Both the position numbers and the translations under genes were made by a program. The notes under the pieces are model-generated. The model made no database searches, was not told the origin of the DNA, and was given only the letters and a program-made list of their open reading frames with translations. 64,000 nucleotides of DNA, from NCBI GenBank assembly GCA_013112685.1, contig JABFGC010000002.1, forward strand, positions 442,832 through 506,831, written 5' to 3'. Positions within the stretch are counted from its first letter, which is position 1. Each line of letters starts with the position of its first letter. Source of the DNA: Chloroflexota bacterium (lineage in GTDB: Bacteria; Chloroflexota; Anaerolineae; Anaerolineales; Villigracilaceae). Positions 38,130 to 45,798 of the stretch are shown here, one piece after another.

Positions 38130-38158
38130 ATTATAGTCCAACTAACAGGCAGGGACAA
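38130..38158 (-). promoter_or_regulatory. Promoter of the SPFH-HTH gene
   Basis: On the minus strand TTGTCC (38158-38153) is 17 bp from a perfect TATAAT (38135-38130). The start codon is about 32 nt downstream. Confidence 0.7.
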
Positions 38159-38201
38159 GAACCGTTTCTCCTATTCCATACGCAATTTAACGGGACTCGT
38201 T

Positions 38202-38236
38202 GCGTAAAAAAAGAGCACAGGGTTACTGTGCTCCTC
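38202..38236 (-). terminator. Terminator of rnk
   Basis: GAGCACAG pairs with CTGTGCTC and a seven-T run follows on the minus strand, just after the rnk stop. Confidence 0.85.
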
Positions 38237-38242
38237 CGTATG

Positions 38243-38659
38243 CTATAAATCGAAATTACCTGCCGCTTCAGGCTGGAAGCGGATCTTGACAACCTTGATC
38301 CTTCTCAAGCCGTCGGGTACCTGCCACGAAAATATATCGTTTTCGCGATAGCCGAGCATGGCGGTGCCGATAGGCGCGAGGACCGAAATTTTCCCTTCGG
38401 CGGGGTTCGCGTCCTGCGGGAAGACCAGGGTGTATTCCATCTCTTCGTTGCTTTCGACGTCGAGCAGGAGCGCGCGCGAATTCATCGTAATAACGTCCGG
38501 CGGTACTTCGGCGGGGGCGACCACGGTTCCGCGTTTCAATTCTTCATCCAATTGCTTCAAATATGCGCTGTTGCGATATTCCGTGCTCATCGAATCGGCG
38601 ATCAGTTCGCGCAGGCGTTTCAAGTCGAATTCGGTGATAAAGATGTTTCTTTTGTTCAT
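38243..38659 (-). CDS. rnk: Rnk-type Gre-fold regulator
   Basis: A 138-residue protein with the C-terminal Gre fold of Rnk (regulator of nucleoside diphosphate kinase). Landmarks are IFITEFDLKRLRELIADS, then the spacer helices YLKQLDEELKRGTVV, then MNSRALLLDVESNEEMEYTL, VFPQDANPAEGKISVLAPIG and FSWQVPDGLRRIKVVKI. Rnk binds RNA polymerase without stimulating cleavage. Start is ATG at 38659 after AAAGGACC, removing a few extra upstream codons. It is the second Gre-fold gene in the window, after greA. Confidence 0.85.
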   Translation of the reverse strand: MNKRNIFITEFDLKRLRELIADSMSTEYRNSAYLKQLDEELKRGTVVAPAEVPPDVITMNSRALLLDVESNEEMEYTLVFPQDANPAEGKISVLAPIGTAMLGYRENDIFSWQVPDGLRRIKVVKIRFQPEAAGNFDL

Positions 38660-38687
38660 GGTCCTTTCTCTTTTCAAAATGTGATGG

Positions 38688-39497
38688 TCAGAGTGTACCA
38701 GACTTTTCCGACTTCATCGGCTTGCCTGTGCCTTTATCCCGCACCATCAGCACTTCCGCCATGATGCTCACGGCGATCTCTTCGGGCGTTTCGGCTTGCA
38801 GTTCCAGTCCCATCGGCGAATGGACTTTGGCGATCAGTTTGTCGTCCACGCCTTTCGCCTTCAACGCCTTGACGGTTGTCGCCCACCTGCGCTTCGAACC
38901 GATGACGCCGATGTATGCCGCGTCCGTTTTGAGTAAGTTGGGCAGACCGAGCGCATCCACACTGGAGCCGCGGCTGGTGACGACCAAATAGGTTCTTTTC
39001 GTGATTTTGAGTTGTTCCGCCAGTTTCCCCATCTCCACCGGATAATACTCATCCGCGCCGGGGGTGGCTTCGGGGTTGCAGAATTCCGCGCGGTCGTCGC
39101 TGACGGCGACGCGGAATCCCAGCCACTTTGCCAAATGGACGACGGCCTTGCCGACATGCCCCGCGCCAATGACGACGAGGGTTGGGGCGGGAAGAATGGG
39201 TTCCACGAAAACCTCCACCTGACCGCCGCACACGCCGGGGTCGCCGCGCGAGGGGTCAGCCATGTTGTAATGTAAGAGCCGCGTCTGCCCGTCGCTGATC
39301 GCCATCCAGGCTTCGTCCAGCACGCGGTGTTCCAAATCCCCGCCGCCGACCGTGCCGATAAATTTGCCGTCCGGGTAGACGAGCATCTTGCTCCCCACGT
39401 GCCGCGGCGTGGAGCCTTCGCTCTTCACCACCGTGCAAAGCGCGGCGGAGCCGTTGTTTTTTTCGAGTTCGGAGAGGGCTTGGTAGATTGGATTCAT
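38688..39497 (-). CDS. xdhC: XdhC-family molybdenum-cofactor maturation protein
   Basis: A 269-residue XdhC/CoxI protein, which protects and inserts the sulfurated molybdenum cofactor into xanthine-dehydrogenase-type enzymes. The N-terminal XdhC_CoxI part has CTVVKSEGSTPRHVGSKML and GTVGGGDLEHRVL. The C-terminal Rossmann part has TLVVIGAGHVGKAVVHLAKW, then TKRTYLVVTSRGSSVDALGL and AAYIGVIGSKRRW. A molybdopterin dehydrogenase gene lies 2 kb upstream on the same strand and is the likely client, though the toxin-antitoxin pair and DHH gene separate them. The ATG at 39497 lies directly after the HepT stop. Confidence 0.92.
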   Translation of the reverse strand: MNPIYQALSELEKNNGSAALCTVVKSEGSTPRHVGSKMLVYPDGKFIGTVGGGDLEHRVLDEAWMAISDGQTRLLHYNMADPSRGDPGVCGGQVEVFVEPILPAPTLVVIGAGHVGKAVVHLAKWLGFRVAVSDDRAEFCNPEATPGADEYYPVEMGKLAEQLKITKRTYLVVTSRGSSVDALGLPNLLKTDAAYIGVIGSKRRWATTVKALKAKGVDDKLIAKVHSPMGLELQAETPEEIAVSIMAEVLMVRDKGTGKPMKSEKSGTL

Positions 39498-39827
39498 TTA
39501 TAAAATATTCTTGATCGTTTCTTTGAGAATAGGTAAATCTTCCTTGATTGTGTCCCAAATGATCGCGTAGTTAATGTTGAAATACTCGTGAATAATCTTG
39601 TTGCGAATGCCAATCATTTTTCCCCACGGTATCTCCTTATGCGCTTCTTGAAAATCATCGGACACATTGCTCGCGGCTTCACCAATGATCTCGATTTGCC
39701 GTATTGCTGCGTCGTGCGCCATCGAATTGGAAAAGAATTCATTTTCTGACATTTCGCTCGTATATTCTTCGATAAGGTCTATTGCATCCAAAATGTGATG
39801 CAAATAAACGGTGTCATCCTTCTTCAT
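39498..39827 (-). CDS. hepT: HEPN-domain toxin (HepT-like)
   Basis: A 109-residue HEPN RNase-like protein. The active-site R-x4-6-H motif is present as RNKIIHEYF (Arg and His 4 apart) near the C-terminus, after a helical N-terminal bundle. In the HepT/MntA family the HEPN protein is the toxin, neutralised by its nucleotidyltransferase partner, which AMPylates it. The start is ATG at 39827 with AAAAGG upstream, giving MKKDDTVYL. It overlaps mntA by 14 bp, so the two are translated together. Confidence 0.85.
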   Translation of the reverse strand: MKKDDTVYLHHILDAIDLIEEYTSEMSENEFFSNSMAHDAAIRQIEIIGEAASNVSDDFQEAHKEIPWGKMIGIRNKIIHEYFNINYAIIWDTIKEDLPILKETIKNIL

Positions 39828-40122
39828 AAATAACAACCTTTTCCTTTTCGACGTACGGGCGAATATATGGGCTAAGGCTTTCTTCGGTGACCAGGTCCAC
39901 CTCGCATCCCAGTTCTTTGTTTAGGTTTTCCTCAATTTCCATTAATTTGAATAACCCGAGTTTGGGTCGAGTGTTTGGCGGCTTGAGCCTGATCAGTAAA
40001 TCCAGATCGCTTTTTGGGGTTGCTTCTCCTCGAACGGTGGATCCAAAAACAGCCATGTATGTGATATACGGCTTTAGCAAAGGCAGCGCCTTTTTGCGAA
40101 TTTCGGCGAATTGATTATCCAT
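39814..40122 (-). CDS. mntA: MNT-domain nucleotidyltransferase antitoxin
   Basis: A 102-residue minimal nucleotidyltransferase. The signature G-S-x10-D-x-D is complete in FGSTVRGEATPKSDLDLLI, with a third acidic residue in CEVDLVTEE. It is the antitoxin partner of HepT and precedes it, with overlapping coding ends. The start at 40122 has no Shine-Dalgarno sequence, but TAAAAT lies exactly 6 nt upstream, the same layout as other leaderless candidates here. The ATG lies just past the corrected stop of the DHH gene at 40152. Confidence 0.85.
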   Translation of the reverse strand: MDNQFAEIRKKALPLLKPYITYMAVFGSTVRGEATPKSDLDLLIRLKPPNTRPKLGLFKLMEIEENLNKELGCEVDLVTEESLSPYIRPYVEKEKVVIYEEG

Positions 40123-40134
40123 GCTTATATTTTA
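40123..40134 (-). promoter_or_regulatory. -10 box placed for a leaderless mntA transcript
   Basis: On the minus strand TAAAAT (40134-40129) is followed by 6 nt and the mntA ATG. No ribosome-binding site is present. Confidence 0.5.
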
Positions 40135-40151
40135 CCTGCATTGCGTATACA

Positions 40152-41495
40152 CTACCTCTCCAGCAGTCCCAGTACCACCGGCAGCAACTGCTTCTTCCGG
40201 GAAACCACGCCGGGGGCGTCGCGCGTGCCGTCGCCGAGGGAGGATAAGGCAGGTCGTTGAGAATAGGCGGATAGTCCGACGAGACCAGCAGGCGGCTGGA
40301 GCCGCGCACCACGTCGGTGACGAGCAGCATGGCAAAATCGAGACCGCGTTTGTCGCGTAATTCATTCAATGCTTTGGTGAGCGGTTCGAGATGTTCGGAG
40401 AGCTGCATCAGGTCGGTGACTTCGGCTTGGGCGATGGCGAGTTTGAATCCGCCTGCTTCGTAAGGCTTGATGTCTGTGCTGACCACGTCCTCCGGCTTGC
40501 GGTTGGAAAGCCCCGCGCCCGCTGAGAGGACGGCTTTGCCAAATGATTCGACCGTCTCGCCTTTGAGCGGACTTCCACCGACGAATGCCCAGCGCGCCAG
40601 TTTTTCGGCGGCGGCGTGGTCGCGCGCTGTCGTGGTGGGAGAGGTCAGGATCAGCGTATCAGCCAAAAGTCCAGAAAGAAGCGCGCCAGCAATCGCCGGC
40701 GGGGCGGAGAATCCCGCTTCCGCGGCTTGTTCGGTCACCAGCGTGGACGTTGATCCCACCACATCCACCGTGAAGCGGATGGGCTGGTGCGTGTACGGGT
40801 TGCCGAGGCGGTGATGATCGAGAATTTCCAGCAGTTCCGCCTCTTCCAGCGCGGCGATGGACTGGCGCGGCTCGTTGTGATCCACGAGGATGATTTTGAG
40901 GCGCGGCGGGTTGAGCAGGTTGCGCTGGCGGGCAATGCCGAGATAGAGACCGTTTTCGTCCACCACCCAATAGTCGTCTATTTCGTCGCGCAGGATGCGG
41001 TTGAGCGAATCGCGGATGTGCGCGTTGGCTTGAAACTTTGGCACGGCGGTGTTTGCCGCATCTTTGCACGGCGCAGACATCATCTCGCGCACTGTTGTAT
41101 CGCCGGGGCGCGGACCGAGCGTTTCGGTGAAATATTTGAAAAGGCTCAAGCCGTTGATGATGCCGTAGGGCGTGCCGTCTTCGTTAACGATGGGAGCGAG
41201 ACCACCGGTGCGGCTGGCGAGCGTCCATGCCATGCCGAGCTGGGCGTCGGGGCCCCAGACTGTCGAGCCGCTGCATGACGGAGTCGAAGCGTGGCGAGGC
41301 GTCGGTGAGAAGGAGAGGCGCTTCCAACCCCAGGGTTTTGAGTACCCACGAGGTCTGGGCGTTGAGCGCCCCGGCGCGCGCCGCGACAGTGTTGGCACCG
41401 TCCCGTTCTCGCAGCAGCCAGGCGTATCCCATTGCCGAGGCGATGGAGTCGGTGTCGGGGTTGATGTGTCCTATAACGTAGATTTGGTCCGGCAT
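40152..41495 (-). CDS. DHH-family manganese pyrophosphatase with CBS region, frameshifted
   Basis: Family II inorganic pyrophosphatase with an inserted CBS regulatory region, which hydrolyses PPi using two Mn2+ ions. The N-terminal metal motif is GHINPDTDSIASAMGYAW. The DHH motif and its surroundings are present as LVDHNEPRQS and ILDHHRLG. The CBS-like insert (VREMMSAP, then DDYWVVDENGLYLGIARQRN) lies between. Two errors break it: an extra base near 41253 (a GGGGCCCC run) and a missing base near 40236. Corrected, the end reads GVVSRKKQLLPVVLGLLER, with about 447 residues and the stop at 40152. The start is ATG at 41495 with GGAGA upstream; an in-frame ATG at 41528, 9 nt after a TATAAT, is possible. 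Confidence 0.87.
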
Positions 41496-41584
41496 TCGTT
41501 CGTGTTCTCCAGGTTGTTTCGTGAGCATGTCGGGGTGATTATATCCCGCCTTTTTCGACCACGACCAACGGAATTGGAACTTCA

Positions 41585-41627
41585 ACAAAAAAGACGCAAG
41601 CCTTAACCCGCTCGCGTCTTTTCGGAC
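41585..41627 (-). terminator. Terminator of the xanthine-dehydrogenase-type gene
   Basis: AAAAGACGC pairs with GCGTCTTTT, with a T run on the minus strand just after the stop codon. Confidence 0.75.
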
Positions 41628-41644
41628 CTCGGACCTGATTCGGT

Positions 41645-44600
41645 TTACTGACGGTGGATCGCCCTCCAGACTCTTTCCGGCGTGGTTGGGATGTCATCCA
41701 CGTTGACTCCGAGGGCGTCCAGAATGGCGTTTCCAACCGCAGGCGCGACCCCGTCCATCGGGATCTCGGCGACGGCTTTCACGCCGAACGGATGACTCGG
41801 CTCGAACGTCTCGACGAAGATGGTTTCGAGTTCGGGCATTTCATCCGCGCGGAAGATGTGATAGCGGTCGAGGTCGCGTTCGTAAGCCGCGCCTTTCTCG
41901 TCGTACCGCATCTCTTCGCAGACGGCGTAGCCGAGCGCCTGCGTCATGCCGCCTTCGATCTGTCCCGAAGCCGTGAGCGGATTGACGATGACGCCCGAAT
42001 CCACCGCCATCACCAGTTTGTCCACCGTAACTGCGCCCGTTTCCGTATCCACGGTTACTTCGGCGAACTGCGCCGCAAACGGCGGAGGCGACACGGGCGA
42101 GACGTAACTTGCTACGCCCATGATCTGTTCCTGGTTGTTTTTGTGGAGCGTATCAAGTGCAATTTCCGCCAACGAAACGGACTTTCCGTTTGCCGCATGA
42201 GCGTGGCGGTCTTTCAACTGGATGGAGTTAGGGTCATCCACACCGAGCATCTGCGCCGCGCGGATTTTGATTCGCTCCGCCGCGATCTGCGCCGCTTTGG
42301 TTGCTGCCGTTCCAGAAATGTACGTTGTTGAAGAAGCGTACGCGCCTTTGTCGAACGGTGTGAAATCGGTATCCGACGAATAGCAGATGATGTCCTCGAC
42401 GGGAACGCCCAGCACCTCTGCCGCCATCTGCGCTAGGACAGTATCCGAACCCGTTCCCAAGTCCGTCGCGCCGACCAGCAGGTTGAACGAGCCGTCGTCG
42501 TTCATCTTGATCGAAGCGCCGCCCATGTCGAGGTAGGGGATCGCCGTTCCCTGCATGACCATGGCGACGCCAATTCCTTTCCGCTTCGCGGAGGTTCCAG
42601 GTTTCAGGTTCCAGGTTTCAGGTTTTCCACCTGACACCTGAGACTTGGAACCTGATACTTGGGTGCGCCATTCTTCATTCCCAAACTTCTGATCCCACCC
42701 AATCGCCGCTTTGCCCTGCACCACGCATTGCTCCAACCCGACGGTGTGAATGATTTCTGGCCGCGGCTCGCGCCCTTCGTTCCATGCAGTGGAAAATGGA
42801 TGGTACTCGCCAGGGCGGATGGCGTTCTTCAAGCGGAATTCAATCGGGTCGAAGCCCATTGCGCGCGCGATTTTTTCCATGTGACGGTCGAGGGGCCAAT
42901 ATCCCTGCGGCACGCCGTATCCGCGGAAGGCGCCAGCGGGCGGCGTGTTGGTGTAAACCACGTCCGCATAGAAGCGGATGTTCGGCGCTTTGCGGTATTC
43001 GCCGTCGCCGACGTACAACGCCATCGCCTTGTGACCTGTGTTGCCCGTGACGGTCAGCGCATGGCAGCCGTACGCACCCGTATCGGACAGGGCGTACATC
43101 TCGTTCGCGGTGATCGTCCCATCGCGCTTCACGCCCGTCTTCATCTTGATTCTCATCGGGTGCCTTGACCTTGCGCCGATGAATTCTTCTTCTCTCGTGT
43201 ATTCGTAGATGACGGGTCGTTTGGTGGCGATGGTCAGGTGCGCGGGCACGTCTTCCATCAGCACTTCCTGCTTGCCGCCGAAGCCGCCGCCGATGCGCGG
43301 CTTGATGACGCGGATGCGCTTCACGGGCAGACCCAGCACAGGCGCAAGCATTCTTCGGACGTGGAACGGAACCTGCGTGGAAGTGCGAATCACAAGGCGG
43401 TCGTCCTCATCCCAATACGTCACCGCCACATGCGGCTCGATGTGCGCCTGCTGCACCTTCGGCACCTCGTATTCGGCTTCGAAGATTTCGTCCGCTTCGG
43501 CGAAGCCTTTGTTCACGTCGCCGATGTCAATGCGGATGTGCGCGGCAAGATTTTTATCGGGGTTCGAGTCGGCAAAGTTGACGTATTCCGGCTCATCGTG
43601 GATTTTGACCGCATCGGGTTTCATCGCCTCGTGCGAATCCAAAATGGTGGGCAGGACTTCGTATTCCACGTCAATCAACGTCAATGCCTTCTCTGCGATT
43701 TCAGGAGTCTCCGCCGCGACGAATGCCACGCGGTCGCCTACAAATCGCACTTTGTGATCCAGCGAGAACGAATCCAACGGACCTGGGATCGGGTCGGATT
43801 GTCCCGCCGTGGAATAGACCACGCGCGGAATGTCCTGCCAGGTCAGCACCGCGGCGACGCCCTTCAACGCCTTGGCTTTGCTGGTGTCAATGCGCTTGAT
43901 CTTCGCGTGGGCGTGCGGCGAACGCAGGACTTTCGCGTACAACATGCCGCGCATGTCCAGATCTGCGGCGAAGGCAGGTTTGCCCTGCACCAGTTTGATG
44001 GCGTCCACTTTCTTTTCGGGCTTGCCGACGGTTTGCCACGTCTGTGTTTCGGGCGTGACAACAACTTTGGGTCGAGTTAAAACTGCGGCGGAGGGAGAGG
44101 CGGATGGTTCCCCAGTGGGAGAATCAGGCTGAGGCGTCCCAAAATCCCAATGAACTGAGGTTACGTCAATCGGTTCGTCTCCCCGCATGACCGCCGCCGC
44201 TTTCATCACTGCCTGGACGGGTTTGAGATACCCCGTGCAACGACACAACACACCCGAAATCGCCTCACGGACTTCCGCCTCGCTGGGGTTCGGGTTTTTA
44301 TCCAGCAGGCTTTTGGCGGCGAGGATTTGCGCGGGCGTGCAATATCCGCACTGGATGGCGCCCGATTCGACAAACGCCTTTTGCAGGGGATGAAGACCAT
44401 CGGTCTTTCTCCAGCCCTGTTCTGGGTGCTCGCCCAACGCCTCGATCGTGGCGACGGCGTGACCTTCCGCCTGCGCCGCGAGCAGCGACCCGGCGTTGAC
44501 GGGTTTGCCGTCGAGCAGGGCCCGTATCCGCGCCTGTCAGCCCGTGCTCGTCGCCGAACTTCACGCCGTGAAAACCCAGCCCGCGCAGGACTGCGAGCAG

Positions 44601-44663
44601 GGTGATGGACGGGGGAGCGTCTATGGTGTGTTCAATTCCGTTGATTTTGAGGGTGAAGCGCAT
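41645..44663 (-). CDS. Xanthine-dehydrogenase-type oxidoreductase, FeS-Mo fusion, frameshifted
   Basis: An iron-sulfur domain fused to a molybdopterin subunit, about 1005 residues. Residues about 1-75 have the ferredoxin-like fold but lack its cluster cysteines: GDEHGLTGADT replaces C-x4-C-x2-C, and VNAGSLLAAQ replaces the fourth. The helical [2Fe-2S] domain (about 80-160) keeps CGYCTPAQ and CRCTGYLKP. The Mo domain has GGGFGGKQEVLMEDVPAHL, GAFRGYGVPQG and the catalytic Glu in GVKAVAEIPMDG. The substrate could be a purine, aldehyde or other. One extra base near 44519 (GGGCCC for GGCCC) breaks the frame. A heptad-phased insertion (42592-42662) adds about 24 in-frame residues. No FAD domain is fused; a CoxM-type gene is 8 kb away. 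Start: ATG at 44663 after CAGGAGCC. Confidence 0.87.
42592..42662. repeat. Heptad-phased inverted repeat inside the oxidoreductase gene
   Basis: Units AGGTTCC, AGGTTTC, AGGTTCC, AGGTTTC and AGGTTTT run forward, then CACCTGA, GACTTGG, AACCTGA and TACTTGG in reverse. The 7-bp period is clear. It is read in frame, giving QVSGSKSQVSGGKPETW. Confidence 0.85.
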
Positions 44664-44684
44664 GATGGCTCCTGGGGATGGTGG

Positions 44685-45197
44685 TTATTCAAACATTGAT
44701 TTAAGCTCTTTGAGATGAAGCAGAATGTCAGGATTCAAATCGTATTTGCCTGCTTTCGAGACTGCTTCCTGAACCATTTTTTCAAGTTGGTTTAGATTGA
44801 CATGACCGTTCGTAATCAGAAATAAAATATCATCATAATCGTTTACGAATCCTCGATCCACTTTACTCAGTGCAATGCTGTATGGATCGGCGACGGAAAC
44901 GCTTAGATTGCCAAACTGTTCGATGGGGATGGCGCGTTCGTTACTGCCAGCCGGCAGGGGAATGAAATGCTCAAGCGGCACAATATCGAACAGAATTTTG
45001 TTTTCCTTTGCGATTTGAATGATCTGACGGTGCAATTCGCTCGGATTAATGTCGTCCCCGATAAAATCAATGTCCAACGTCTCTCTATCGTTGCCTAGAA
45101 GAATTAGAGCGCCGCCCCCAAGAAGGGTAATGTGAGAACCGGGCGGTACTTTTTGTCCGAAAAGATTCAATATGGTAGCGATATCCTGGTAATTCAT
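44685..45197 (-). CDS. Nucleotidyltransferase-like protein (DUF6036 type)
   Basis: A 170-residue protein with a nucleotidyltransferase-like core: HITLLGGGALILLGNDRETLDIDFIGDD, where GGGALIL and DIDF resemble the G-G-x-A and D-x-D of the fold. Later there is VPLEHFIPLPAGSNERAIPI and DYDDILFLITN. It resembles DUF6036 and AbiEii-type proteins, which sense or modify substrates in toxin-antitoxin or defence pairs. It starts as ATGA overlapping the stop of the upstream gene 45194-45724, so the two are coupled. No toxin activity is provable from sequence. Confidence 0.68.
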   Translation of the reverse strand: MNYQDIATILNLFGQKVPPGSHITLLGGGALILLGNDRETLDIDFIGDDINPSELHRQIIQIAKENKILFDIVPLEHFIPLPAGSNERAIPIEQFGNLSVSVADPYSIALSKVDRGFVNDYDDILFLITNGHVNLNQLEKMVQEAVSKAGKYDLNPDILLHLKELKSMFE

Positions 45198-45724
45198 GAA
45201 TCCGCCGTTTGTAATTCCATTTGTCTCAACCAGACATCAGCAGCATGCTCATACGTGCCGACCCAGTTGACAGATCGCCCTGTCATTGCGTTGTGTCGTT
45301 CCGCGAGGTTGGAAAGAGCGCCATCGGGATCCATGTCTGGATCGACGCTCAGTTGCTTAGAGAATAAATCCGGGAGCAGGTCTTGCTTGCCTGAGATGCG
45401 GTTTATTCGCCCGTGAAATTTTTTTTGCAAGAAGAAAGCCGCTGTGTAGTAAAACCGGAGAGCGATCCGGGCTGAGTTTACGCGAATGCTTCGGTCTGCT
45501 TCGATTACATGGGTGGAGTATTCGGGATGGCGCAGGAATAGAGGTATTAATGAGAAGCAAACCCGGGAGTCGCCGCTTTGCGCCAGCGATGCGATTAGTT
45601 GCACAGTGGGAAGCAAGCGAGCAGGTAGTAACGGGCTTCGAATCCTAAGGAACTGAACATCCCTCGCCCAGAGTTCTGAGACGAGTTGATCGTTGGATAC
45701 TGTGAGAGAAGGTTGCTCAGCCAT
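45194..45724 (-). CDS. Hypothetical protein paired with the nucleotidyltransferase-like gene
   Basis: A 176-residue soluble protein, not recognised. It is mostly helical, with a conserved-looking N-terminal block (SELWARDVQFLRIRSPLLPA), a helical middle (ARIALRFYYTAAFFLQKKF) and a C-terminal part with ALSNLAERHNAMTGRSVNW and ADVWLRQMELQ. It has no membrane segment or signal peptide. The stop overlaps the downstream start as ATGA, so the pair is one operon. The composition is more AT-rich than the neighbouring genes. It may be the helix-rich partner or antitoxin of a two-gene system; this is inference from layout. Confidence 0.6.
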   Translation of the reverse strand: MAEQPSLTVSNDQLVSELWARDVQFLRIRSPLLPARLLPTVQLIASLAQSGDSRVCFSLIPLFLRHPEYSTHVIEADRSIRVNSARIALRFYYTAAFFLQKKFHGRINRISGKQDLLPDLFSKQLSVDPDMDPDGALSNLAERHNAMTGRSVNWVGTYEHAADVWLRQMELQTADS

Positions 45725-45727
45725 AAA

Positions 45728-45766
45728 ATTAAACGAGGGCGGGGATTTTCCCTGCCCTCTTATTTT
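45728..45766 (-). terminator. Terminator of the M16C protease gene
   Basis: GAGGGCAGGG pairs with CCCCGCCCTC with a TTTT tail on the minus strand, 30 nt after the stop codon. Confidence 0.8.
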
Positions 45767-45798
45767 ACCTAAAATGGGGACGTATAGGTATACTTTAT

